DNA of 12,387 bases, from contig JBNJEM010000167.1 in assembly GCA_051745935.1 (NCBI GenBank), positions 1 through 12,387 of the forward strand, in the 5' to 3' direction. The position numbers were made by a program, and so were the translations under genes. The stretch comes from JBNJEM01 sp051745935 (GTDB lineage Bacteria; Planctomycetota; Planctomycetia; Pirellulales; Pirellulaceae). Below are positions 1-7,073 of this stretch, piece after piece. Under the pieces are notes generated by a model. The model saw only the letters and a program-made list of their open reading frames with translations. It was not told where the DNA came from and ran no database searches. The stretch's first letter is position 1. The number at the start of each line of letters is the position of its first letter.

Positions 1-209
1 CGGAGATACGAACGGATTGGATGGGGGCATGGACCAGCCTTGCGAGGCTCGGTTGCGCGGTCGCGAATTGATTGTTAGCAACATGGATTGGCCAGTACCA
101 GGCGCGATTAACCAGAAACATACCATGCCCGCGACGCTGTCCGTTATTCCGTTGGATTGAGGGAGTATGGCGGAGCCGGTACAGTCCCCTCCGGTTGAAC
201 TCGACATTC

Positions 210-221
210 AAGGAGCTTTCC
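210..221 (+). promoter_or_regulatory. Shine-Dalgarno site deciding the GTG start at 222
   Basis: AAGGAG at 210-215 is followed by six bases and then GTG at 222. The codons that follow read as a positively charged n-region and a hydrophobic core. The 50 codons between the ATG at 72 and this point encode an Arg/Pro-rich stretch with no signal-peptide character. The site therefore supports the internal GTG. Confidence 0.75.
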
Positions 222-3200
222 GTGTCCCGTTCTTCGAGATTAACGCTTCTGTTCGCCTGCTGGTTCGCGGTTCCAGTGGCGGGGACGGGCCCCGTCGGAG
301 CCGAGCAAGAAGTAGCGTCCGAGGAGGGGGTGCGCGCGTCGAAGCTAGCTCGGCTCGACGCGCCGCTACTGTTCGTGAAGCGGCACTCGTACAGCGGCAT
401 TCACATCTACGACACGTATTACAAGTGGCCGCCTGGCGGGGGTGGGATCTACGTGCTCGAAAACCCCTCCGAGCCGCGTTCGGAGTGGGTGATTCGACCG
501 GTGATTGATCCTTCGACGGAAGAGACCTTGGGGGAGGGCGTCTACACGTCGCCTGAATTGTCGTGGGATGCGGAGACGTTGCTCTTTTGCTTCAAGGGAT
601 CGCCCACGGGCAACACGTGCGTTTACGAAATCGGGGTGGATGGGACCGGGTTGCGGCAGTTGAGCGATCCGGAGCCCAGTTGCGCGGACTATTGCGGCCG
701 GCTTAATGGTCAACACGATATCATGCCCACCTACTTGCCGGATGGGCGGATCGCCTTTCTTTCCACTCGCCCAAGCGGTTTGGTGCCGTGTAATAACACG
801 GGCGTGGCGACACTCCACGTGATGAACGCGGACGGATCGGACATGCACCCGATTTCCGTGAACAATGTGAACGAGTTCGATCCGTGTCCGCTGCCGGACG
901 GCCGGATCCTGTTTGGCCGCTGGGAGTACGTGGACAAGAACGCGTTAACCATCCAGTCGCTCTGGTCGGTCAATCCCGACGGCACCCAGGAAACGGCGGT
1001 GTTCGCGAACAACATGGTGTTTCCCGAAGCGATCCTCGATGCCCGTCCGGTTCCCGGATCGCGATTGATTGTCGGGACGTTTGCCAAGCACAACAGCACG
1101 CCTCGTGGTTCCATCGCCATGATTGATCCCTTGCGGGGGAAGAACGGCGCGGAGGCGATCTTTAATTTCGAACATCCGGATGAGCCGGCGCATGACCGTG
1201 GCGATTCGTGTGAACCGTGGCCCATTTCCCGGGATCTGGTTTTGTTCAGTGGGCGGCCGGAAGGGCGGGAACGCAATGTGCTCGAGATGATCGATCGGTC
1301 GGGCCAGCGGACGTTGGTGTTATCGGATCCGGAATACTGCCTGCACTCGCCGATGCTGGTCAAGCCTCGGCCCCGGCCGCGCGTTATCGCGGATACGGTG
1401 GATCGGCAAAAGCGATCGGGGCGATTCTATGTCCAGGACATTTACGAGGGGTTGCCGGGCATCGAGCGGGGCGACGTGAAGTGGCTCCGCGTCATCGAGG
1501 AGACCTCCCGGGTGAGCGAAGGCACGGAAGGTTCCAACCCGTACAACCAGACCTTTCTGTTAAGTTCCGCTTTGGCATTCAGTGTCAAGAACTTCCTGGG
1601 GATGGTGCCGGTGAATGAGGATGGCTCCGCCTATTTCGAGGTGCCCGCCGGCCGGGCGGTCTACCTGCAAGCGTTGGATGAGCAACGGCGGTTGGTACAG
1701 AGCATGCGGACGTTCGTCCAGGCGGCCCCGGGAACGACACGCTCGTGTATCGGTTGCCATGAGCATAAGTTCACCGCCACGAAGATGGGCAATGACTTTC
1801 CCGACGTCTTGGAGGGGCCGCCTCGTCAACTGGAACCGGAGTCGTGGGGGAGTGGATATCTTGACTATCCGTCCATGGTCCAGCCGATTCTGGATCGCCG
1901 TTGTGTGCGCTGCCACGGGGGAACGGAAGGGTTTGGAGGTGGAATGGACTTGTCAGGGGGGTGGACGGAGCACTTCAACATCAGCTACGAGAACCTCACC
2001 AACCGCTCGCGGACACAGTTGATGGCGTATTGGATCGCCGGAATCGATTGCATGAACGGGACGGCCCTCTGGTCTTCGCAAATCTTCGCCCCTCGGGCGC
2101 ATGGGTCGGGAGCGGCGCCGTTGGCGGAGTTGCTCGTGAGCGGTCACGACGGGTACATCGATGAACTGCCGAAGCACGAACGCGATCTTCTGTTGGCGTG
2201 GATCGACACCAATGGGCTTTATCACGGGACCTGGAACCGCACGGAGAGCGGCTGCAATATCCCCCACTGGGGAACGATGAAGCAGCGGCTCTCGGCCGAA
2301 ATGAAACGCGCGGGGTGCTTGGAGTGCCACGGACAAGATGGCCAGCTGCTCTATTTTGAAAACGATTGGGTCAATTTGCGAAACCCGCGACGGAGCCGTC
2401 TATTGCGTGCCCCGTTGGCCAAGGGCGGCCCGGGGCTCGGATTGGCCTGGTGCCGTGACCGGAAGGTGACGGCGGATCGACAACGGATCCACTTGTTATG
2501 GAACGGGTATGCTCACGCCGTGCAGCCGCCGCGTGCCTTTGCCCAGCACGCGTTGGTGGAACCGAACCGCGAGGGAGACGCCGTGGTGAGTTTCTCGGAG
2601 ACGGATGATCCACCTTACCAAGCCATGTTGGGCATTATTCGCGACGCGCGGCAGGCCGCCCTGGCGGCTCCCCGCGTCGATATGCCAGGCGCGGACATTT
2701 TGCCCGGCAGGTGCCGGACCCTGGTGCCACCGCAACCGCCAGACTCGCCGTTGCAGGTGGATGCCACCGTCCAAGAGAACGGTGCCGTATCCCTGCAGTG
2801 GCCCGGGATGGCGGAGTGGATTGGCATGGAGTTTGAAATCCACCGATCCACCCGCCGGGGTTTTGAACCGGGCGACAAGACGCTGCTCACGCGCACACCG
2901 TTGTTTTCCTATATCGATTGGGACGCGCCGGCTGGGAAAAACCACTATGCACTCCGGCCGGTGGCCGACCATTTCACGGGCCAACCGGCACGGATTGAGG
3001 TCGTTGTGCCGCCGCCGGCAACCCCGGCGGCCCCGGAAGGGCTGGCCGTGGTGCCCACCTCCGGAACCATTCATTTGCAATGGTCAGCGGCGCCGGAGCG
3101 CGGGGTCCGCTATCATGTCTATCGAAGCTTGGCCAAAACCGAGGATTTCGAACGAATCACCGGCGAACCGATTCGGCCGTCGGAATACGTCGATTTCGAA

Positions 3201-3890
3201 GCCGATCTGGAGACGCCGTATGTGTATCGGGTCTCGACGGTGAGCCGGCGCGGCGTGGAAAGTCAAACAAGCCACTCCGTGAAAGCCACCGCCAGAATCG
3301 TGATGGACCCCGTCTTTTCGCTGCCCCTCGCCCAACACGCTCGGGCAACACGCCATCCCGATCAATCGATCGGCGGTCGGCTGCACGGGAAAGCCGCCGT
3401 GACGGAGGCAGGGGCGTTGGATCTGACCCAAGGCGGACACGTTACCTTTTCTCATGATTCCTGTTTCGACTTATCCCAGCCGTTGTCCGTGACCTGTCGC
3501 GTTCGATTCGAAGAAGCAGGCCAAATGCCTGTACTGCTCAGCTGCGGAGCCTGGAACGGAAGTGGCTGGTTTCTGCAACGCCTGGGCAATCAGTGGCGAT
3601 GGTACGTGGGCGGTAGCCACTGTGACGGAGGGCAGCCGGAAGTCGGCGAATGGTTCACCTTGGCTGCCACTTTCGACGGCCGCCGCATTCGCTTGTTCGA
3701 GAATGGAAACCTCGTGGCTGAAAAAGAAGCCACGGTCGATCAGAGCGTCTGGCCAGGTGACCTCCACGTGGGCCAGTATAGCAACCAGCCAACGCCTGAC
3801 TATCAGGTCACCGGACAGATCAAGGACGTGAAGATCTATCATCGGGCACTGGCCAATGCCGAGGTGCGGCAGGCGGCGAAGCTCGAGTAG
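222..3890 (+). CDS. Secreted HzsA-like multihaem protein with beta-propeller, three CxxCH motifs, FnIII and LamG domains
   Basis: About 1222 residues from a GTG start, probably exported and acting outside the cytoplasm. I chose GTG 222 over an ATG at 72 because AAGGAG lies 6 nt upstream and a clean signal peptide follows (SRSSRLTLLFACWFAVPVAG, AxA-like cleavage near GAEQ). Seen in order: TolB/PD40-like propeller repeats (about 50-370; motifs YLPDGRIAFLS and PLPDGRILFGRW); a region resembling the middle domain of hydrazine synthase alpha subunit (about 400-520; YVQDIYEG, LDEQRRLVQSMRTFV); haem-c motifs CIGCH (509-513), CVRCH (561-565) and CLECH (699-703); two fibronectin-III-like domains (about 842-923 and 933-1023); and a LamG/concanavalin-like domain (about 1050-1222). 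Proteins with this HzsA-like core are frequent in PVC bacteria that are not anammox, so hydrazine synthesis should not be assumed. A redox or c-type cytochrome role is inferred; the substrate is unknown. The FnIII-LamG tail suggests binding to carbohydrate or surface. Confidence 0.85.
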   Translation: MSRSSRLTLLFACWFAVPVAGTGPVGAEQEVASEEGVRASKLARLDAPLLFVKRHSYSGIHIYDTYYKWPPGGGGIYVLENPSEPRSEWVIRPVIDPSTEETLGEGVYTSPELSWDAETLLFCFKGSPTGNTCVYEIGVDGTGLRQLSDPEPSCADYCGRLNGQHDIMPTYLPDGRIAFLSTRPSGLVPCNNTGVATLHVMNADGSDMHPISVNNVNEFDPCPLPDGRILFGRWEYVDKNALTIQSLWSVNPDGTQETAVFANNMVFPEAILDARPVPGSRLIVGTFAKHNSTPRGSIAMIDPLRGKNGAEAIFNFEHPDEPAHDRGDSCEPWPISRDLVLFSGRPEGRERNVLEMIDRSGQRTLVLSDPEYCLHSPMLVKPRPRPRVIADTVDRQKRSGRFYVQDIYEGLPGIERGDVKWLRVIEETSRVSEGTEGSNPYNQTFLLSSALAFSVKNFLGMVPVNEDGSAYFEVPAGRAVYLQALDEQRRLVQSMRTFVQAAPGTTRSCIGCHEHKFTATKMGNDFPDVLEGPPRQLEPESWGSGYLDYPSMVQPILDRRCVRCHGGTEGFGGGMDLSGGWTEHFNISYENLTNRSRTQLMAYWIAGIDCMNGTALWSSQIFAPRAHGSGAAPLAELLVSGHDGYIDELPKHERDLLLAWIDTNGLYHGTWNRTESGCNIPHWGTMKQRLSAEMKRAGCLECHGQDGQLLYFENDWVNLRNPRRSRLLRAPLAKGGPGLGLAWCRDRKVTADRQRIHLLWNGYAHAVQPPRAFAQHALVEPNREGDAVVSFSETDDPPYQAMLGIIRDARQAALAAPRVDMPGADILPGRCRTLVPPQPPDSPLQVDATVQENGAVSLQWPGMAEWIGMEFEIHRSTRRGFEPGDKTLLTRTPLFSYIDWDAPAGKNHYALRPVADHFTGQPARIEVVVPPPATPAAPEGLAVVPTSGTIHLQWSAAPERGVRYHVYRSLAKTEDFERITGEPIRPSEYVDFEADLETPYVYRVSTVSRRGVESQTSHSVKATARIVMDPVFSLPLAQHARATRHPDQSIGGRLHGKAAVTEAGALDLTQGGHVTFSHDSCFDLSQPLSVTCRVRFEEAGQMPVLLSCGAWNGSGWFLQRLGNQWRWYVGGSHCDGGQPEVGEWFTLAATFDGRRIRLFENGNLVAEKEATVDQSVWPGDLHVGQYSNQPTPDYQVTGQIKDVKIYHRALANAEVRQAAKLE

Positions 3891-4046
3891 TCATGCTACT
3901 TTCGGTCAAGCTGGCCAGACCGTTTGACGAGGGACAGGCGTGGTTCTAGGATTTCTTGTATCGTGAGCGGTCGGTCATTGCAGGGGTATTGAGCACTCTG
4001 CCACATGCACGATAGGCGAACCCAATACACGGATTAGTGAGTTCTC

Positions 4047-4727
4047 ATGCACTTCGAATACCCTCTTTACCTCATACCGTTAGAAACGGGATACGTGTCG
4101 GTGGTGGAATCGACTCCAGACACGGATTCGGACGTGGAGGAGACTCACACCTACTATCTTGCGGTTTTTACCGAGCGGGAACGGGCCGAAGGATTCATGG
4201 AAGCGTATGGGCTGGAAGGCGGTCCCCAACCGCTTCATAACGGCCGGGAGGTGGCCTGGGTGGCGGAGAGTCTGCGAGACCCAGTGAACAATCTGGCCTT
4301 TGACCCCTCATCGGAATCCGCCAGTTCGGAATCGAGCAACGTGGACGCCCGCTGGAAAGTAACGGTTCAGGATTTTCTGGAAAACCACATCGTGGTTGAC
4401 TATTCACCGTGGAACTATCCCGTATTCGTCATCGAACAGCAAGAGGGCTTCGCGTCTGTCGAAGGACGGGCCAGCAACGGCGAACGGATGCGCGCCATTG
4501 GATTGTTCACGACGGGGGAAAAGGCTGAAGCGTTCCTGCGGGACGCCGAGGAAACGGGGACCGTGCGACCGATCGCGACGATGCATCAGACGCGTGAGTT
4601 TCTGCGGAGCGTGTTGCCGGACGTGACGGCGGTGGCACTTGATCTGACCGCTGATCGAGGGCACCGCTCCGCCGAATACTGTTTTTCGATCGGGACGGTT
4701 CTGGATAAGTACCTGGTTGAGCAGTGA
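4047..4727 (+). CDS. Hypothetical protein with two tandem copies of one domain
   Basis: 226 residues, no signal peptide or membrane segment, acidic, probably cytoplasmic. I do not recognise the family. The two halves align: FEYPLYLIPLETGYVSVVES (3-22) matches WNYPVFVIEQQEGFASVEGR (122-141). LAVFTERERAEGFMEAYGLE matches IGLFTTGEKAEAFLRDAEET. NNLAFDPS matches AVALDLT. A Ser/Glu-rich linker (about 87-99) joins them. The pattern of strand, F-T-x-x-E-x-A-E-x-F helix, then a hydrophobic x-D-P/L turn is faintly like SseB N-terminal domains, but that is a weak resemblance. No strong ribosome binding site precedes the ATG. The gene is 156 bp downstream of the cytochrome-like gene on the same strand and converges on the kinase gene. 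Function unknown; the coding call rests on length, composition and the internal homology. Confidence 0.75.
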   Translation: MHFEYPLYLIPLETGYVSVVESTPDTDSDVEETHTYYLAVFTERERAEGFMEAYGLEGGPQPLHNGREVAWVAESLRDPVNNLAFDPSSESASSESSNVDARWKVTVQDFLENHIVVDYSPWNYPVFVIEQQEGFASVEGRASNGERMRAIGLFTTGEKAEAFLRDAEETGTVRPIATMHQTREFLRSVLPDVTAVALDLTADRGHRSAEYCFSIGTVLDKYLVEQ

Positions 4728-4749
4728 CGTGACGCGGGGCTGCGGCGGT

Positions 4750-4872
4750 AACGCGTTTCACCACGGAAAGCACGTTGATGGCGATGGGAGAAAAGGCGGT
4801 GACCGCGATCATGATAATCGTCGCCCGCTGGCCAATCCCAAACCCCAGCAGGGCCGCCGGAATCCAGTCCAC
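4750..4872 (-). pseudogene. Remnant of a NitT/TauT (SsuC/TauC-type) ABC transporter permease
   Basis: On the minus strand about 41 codons read WIPAALLGFGIGQRATIIMI and then AVTAFSPIAINVLSVVKRV. This closely follows the conserved cytoplasmic-loop segment of taurine/sulfonate/nitrate permeases (family pattern roughly WIPLAILWFGIGE...ALGAFFPILLNTIAGVRSV). Nothing else of the protein is present: an in-frame TGA lies a few codons upstream, and downstream the frame runs antisense into the 3' end of the 4047-4727 gene. A complete permease would need about 250 codons, so this is a fragment truncated at both ends. Its own ATPase and binding protein are absent here. It belongs to a different permease family from the ModB-like one at 9634-10452. 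The frame is otherwise open, so a short expressed peptide cannot be excluded, but a relic is far more likely. Confidence 0.6.
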
Positions 4873-4928
4873 ACCCGACCTTCAACCTTCGCGCGGACAG
4901 TCGGCACGATTCATGGCTCGCCTCGTTA

Positions 4929-6530
4929 TCATGCCTGGGCATTTTCGGGCTCAAGTTTCGAGCGAGCTCGCTCGACCAGTGGCTTGAGCTCCTTGTTGTC
5001 GCCGTACAAAATGACGATGTCCTGCCAAATACGTTCCGCTTCGGATCGCTTGCCCTCGGCCTGTAAACGATCCGCGCGATCCAGTGAACGGGCAATAATC
5101 TTAAACCGTTCCTCCGTACCGATTTCAACTTGCTTGATCTCTCGCATTCGCCGCTTGGCCAATTTCATAAAGGGGCGATATTCGGGCGAATCGTCCAACA
5201 GGTTGAGCATGGATTGGTACTTTCGGTACGCGGTAACTCTGTCGCCGTTTTTTTCATACTCGTGAGCCCGGGCATAGAGCCGTTCGGCTTCTGATTCCGG
5301 AGCTTTGCCGAACCGGACATGCAGCTCGTAACGCCGGTGGGCCCGGTGCATCTCAATCTTGTCAATCCACCGTTCCACGTCCGCTTCATAGATTCCCTCC
5401 GTGTCTTTTTCCTGAAGACGCTCAATGTATTTCGACTCGGCGTTAAACCAATCAAGCGGATCATCGGACCGCATCAACGTCTCGGCCCTGGCGTGAAGCT
5501 GATGGACATTCAGTGGCCAGAGGGCCCAGGTGATGCCGGCGATAATCAGAATCAAACACGTGGCCAAGAACCATGCTCGCTCCCAGATCGGCACGTACTC
5601 CTCTGATTTCCGCTTCTTACGCCGGCTCCTGGCTGGACCCCGAGCCCCGTCGCCCCGCTTGGCTTTCGGTTTTCCGGTGGCATCGTAGTCCAGCGAGCTC
5701 AGCCGGGCCGAGACCCTGTCTTGGACGTCCTTCAGGGCGTTTGCCACCATGACGGCGTCACAGGGCCGTTTGTTTGGGGCCTTCTCGAGCAGTTGGCCAA
5801 TCAGCCTATCCAGCCAGATTGGGCAGTCCAATGCCAGACTGGACACCCGGGGTGGCCGCTCTTGGGTATGTTTGAACATCATTTCGGCCGGATCCTTGGC
5901 ATTAAACGGGAGTTGTCCGGTGAGCATTTCAAACAGGGTGCAACCCAGAGAATAAAGGTCCGTCTGTTTCGAGAGCGATTTGTCGGCCCGAATTTGTTCT
6001 GGCGCCACGTAGCCGAGGGTGCCGACGGTCTTGCCGACGGCCGTCAAGGCGGTCGCATCCTGGTCCCGAGCAATGCCAAAGTCAGTCACTTTCACCTGGC
6101 GGTCTTCAGTTAACAGGATGTTGGCCGGTTTGATGTCTCGGTGGATAATGCCATGCTCATGGGCATGCGCGAGCGCCTGGCAGATTTGGATTCCATATTC
6201 CACCACCCCCTCCCATGGTATCCGGCCGCGGTCGGCGAGCAGTTCCTTGAGCGATCCTCCCGTCACCAACTCCATGGCGAACAGACGGTGATTGCCATAC
6301 CGCATCCCCCCGTAACACCGTACGATATTGGGATGCCGCAGCTTCTTGAGAATCTCCAGCTCACGTTCGAAGCGAGCGCTGCGGCGCCGATGGTCGGAGA
6401 ACTCCGGGGGAAGAAACTTGAGGGCGATGTGTTTCCCTCGCTCCACATCCAATGCCTCATACACAACCCCCATCCCGCCAGCGCCGAGCTTCTGCTGCAA
6501 TTCAAATCTGCCAATCCGTTTCTTGGGCAT
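4929..6530 (-). CDS. Membrane-anchored Hanks-type Ser/Thr protein kinase with helical C-terminal repeats
   Basis: 533 residues. The kinase domain spans about 8-265: glycine loop GAGGMG (16-21), catalytic Lys38 in ALKF, Glu57 of helix C, HRDIKPAN (130-137) with catalytic Asp132 and Asn137, DFG (150-152), APE (176-178) and Asp191 in DLYSLG. All key residues are present, so an active kinase is expected. A basic linker (about 288-308, RSRRKKRK) precedes one membrane segment (about 319-340, FLATCLILIIAGITWALWPL). The remaining ~190 residues are charged, helical and TPR-like (AERLYARAHEYEKNGDRVTA at 415-434; a related unit near 483-520) and probably lie outside. The architecture suggests transmembrane signalling of the PknB class; the input and substrates are unknown. 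The start is supported by the normal distance to the glycine loop; no good Shine-Dalgarno site is visible. No gene shares its transcription unit closely; the upstream enolase gene is 543 bp away. Confidence 0.93.
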   Translation of the reverse strand: MPKKRIGRFELQQKLGAGGMGVVYEALDVERGKHIALKFLPPEFSDHRRRSARFERELEILKKLRHPNIVRCYGGMRYGNHRLFAMELVTGGSLKELLADRGRIPWEGVVEYGIQICQALAHAHEHGIIHRDIKPANILLTEDRQVKVTDFGIARDQDATALTAVGKTVGTLGYVAPEQIRADKSLSKQTDLYSLGCTLFEMLTGQLPFNAKDPAEMMFKHTQERPPRVSSLALDCPIWLDRLIGQLLEKAPNKRPCDAVMVANALKDVQDRVSARLSSLDYDATGKPKAKRGDGARGPARSRRKKRKSEEYVPIWERAWFLATCLILIIAGITWALWPLNVHQLHARAETLMRSDDPLDWFNAESKYIERLQEKDTEGIYEADVERWIDKIEMHRAHRRYELHVRFGKAPESEAERLYARAHEYEKNGDRVTAYRKYQSMLNLLDDSPEYRPFMKLAKRRMREIKQVEIGTEERFKIIARSLDRADRLQAEGKRSEAERIWQDIVILYGDNKELKPLVERARSKLEPENAQA

Positions 6531-6613
6531 GGTCGTCAGGCACGTCGCGAAGTGGATGAAAAGCTCCGCCCTCGCACGGCAAGGGCGTCTTGAAGCGTGA
6601 CCGGGAACACCGC

Positions 6614-6640
6614 GGTCCGCTCGAAAGTAACACGCGGACC
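6614..6640 (-). promoter_or_regulatory. Short inverted repeat in the kinase leader
   Basis: Arms GGTCCGC (6614-6620) and GCGGACC (6634-6640) are perfectly complementary with a 13-base loop, about 84 nt before the kinase start. It could be a leader hairpin or a dyad for a regulator. No T-tract follows on either strand, so a classic terminator is unlikely. Function not shown. Confidence 0.35.
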
Positions 6641-6725
6641 TTCCTCCCGAAATTCTGACGGAAAAGGGACGTCAATGCAAACCATTTGGCCCCTCCGCGA
6701 GCGCCCAGCTTCAAGAATCCAATTG

Positions 6726-6762
6726 CGTAGCCGTTCACGGCGAGAGGCCTTGAACGGCTACG
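6726..6762 (-). terminator. Strong hairpin, possible terminator of the enolase-like gene
   Basis: Perfect 12-base arms CGTAGCCGTTCA (6726-6737) and TGAACGGCTACG (6751-6762). After one mismatch the stem continues GGC/GCC, leaving a five-base loop (6742-6746). It lies about 310 bp past the enolase-like stop codon and about 195 bp before the kinase start. Read on the minus strand, the bases after the stem are AATTGGATTCTTG, which is only mildly T-rich. A factor-independent terminator is therefore uncertain; a processed mRNA end or a regulator dyad are alternatives. Confidence 0.45.
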
Positions 6763-6794
6763 TATCGTCTTTCCGATGAGTCCGGAGCGCGGAG

Positions 6795-6838
6795 GGAATA
6801 TCGAATATCGAGCAAGGAATTTCGAATGATGAAGTTGG
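6795..6838 (+). repeat. Low-complexity 'aatatcga' intergenic repeat
   Basis: The segment contains AATATCG AATATCGA, then GCAAGG, then AATTTCGAATGATGAAG: imperfect repeats of an eight-base unit ending in TCGA. From memory, closely similar non-coding strings (which translate as IEYR...NFE-like residues) recur between genes in many PVC-group genomes. That recollection is unverified here. It lies in the gene-free stretch and has no coding role. Confidence 0.45.
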
Positions 6839-7073
6839 GAAGAATACGGATCAATACCGGTGAACCATGAACTCTCTGAAGGCTGTCTACTTGCAGTTAC
6901 CGGCGTTGATTAGCGGTTGTTTTACTTCCGACCCGTGAACGGTTACCCAATTGCGTATGCCACGGGTTTGGCAAGATTCGTCAAGATGGAAAACAACTGA
7001 ACTGAACGTCGGACATCCCGTGGTGAAATCGCAAAACCCCGCAGTTTCCAAAAAAGCAGACGGGAAGGCATAT

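Larger units (their letters stand above)
6531..7073. other. Gene-free stretch between kinase and enolase-like genes
   Basis: 543 bases with no open frame that looks coding; the short frames present are Arg/Ser-rich or overlap neighbouring genes. It holds the kinase 5' leader with a small inverted repeat, a strong hairpin near 6726-6762, a low-complexity 'aatatcga' repeat near 6795-6838, and the sequence following the enolase-like stop codon. Both neighbours are on the minus strand, so a terminator for one and a promoter for the other should lie here. I could not identify a convincing -10/-35 pair. Confidence 0.6.

Noticed and set aside
72..221. ATG at 72 as the start of the large cytochrome-like protein
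   Set aside because: The extra 50 codons are Arg/Pro-rich with no signal character, whereas GTG 222 has AAGGAG at the right distance and begins a clear signal peptide.
2496..3080. Long antisense reading frames inside the cytochrome-like gene
   Set aside because: They are rich in Arg, Gly and His, show no domain motifs, and overlap a well-supported gene; they are GC-driven shadows.
222..3890. Annotation as genuine hydrazine synthase and the organism as an anammox bacterium
   Set aside because: The partner subunits are absent, the tail domains differ, and such HzsA-like proteins occur widely in PVC bacteria that are not anammox.
3886..3900. AGTAG/CTACT stem at the end of the cytochrome-like gene as a terminator
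   Set aside because: A five-base stem with no T-tract is too weak to call.
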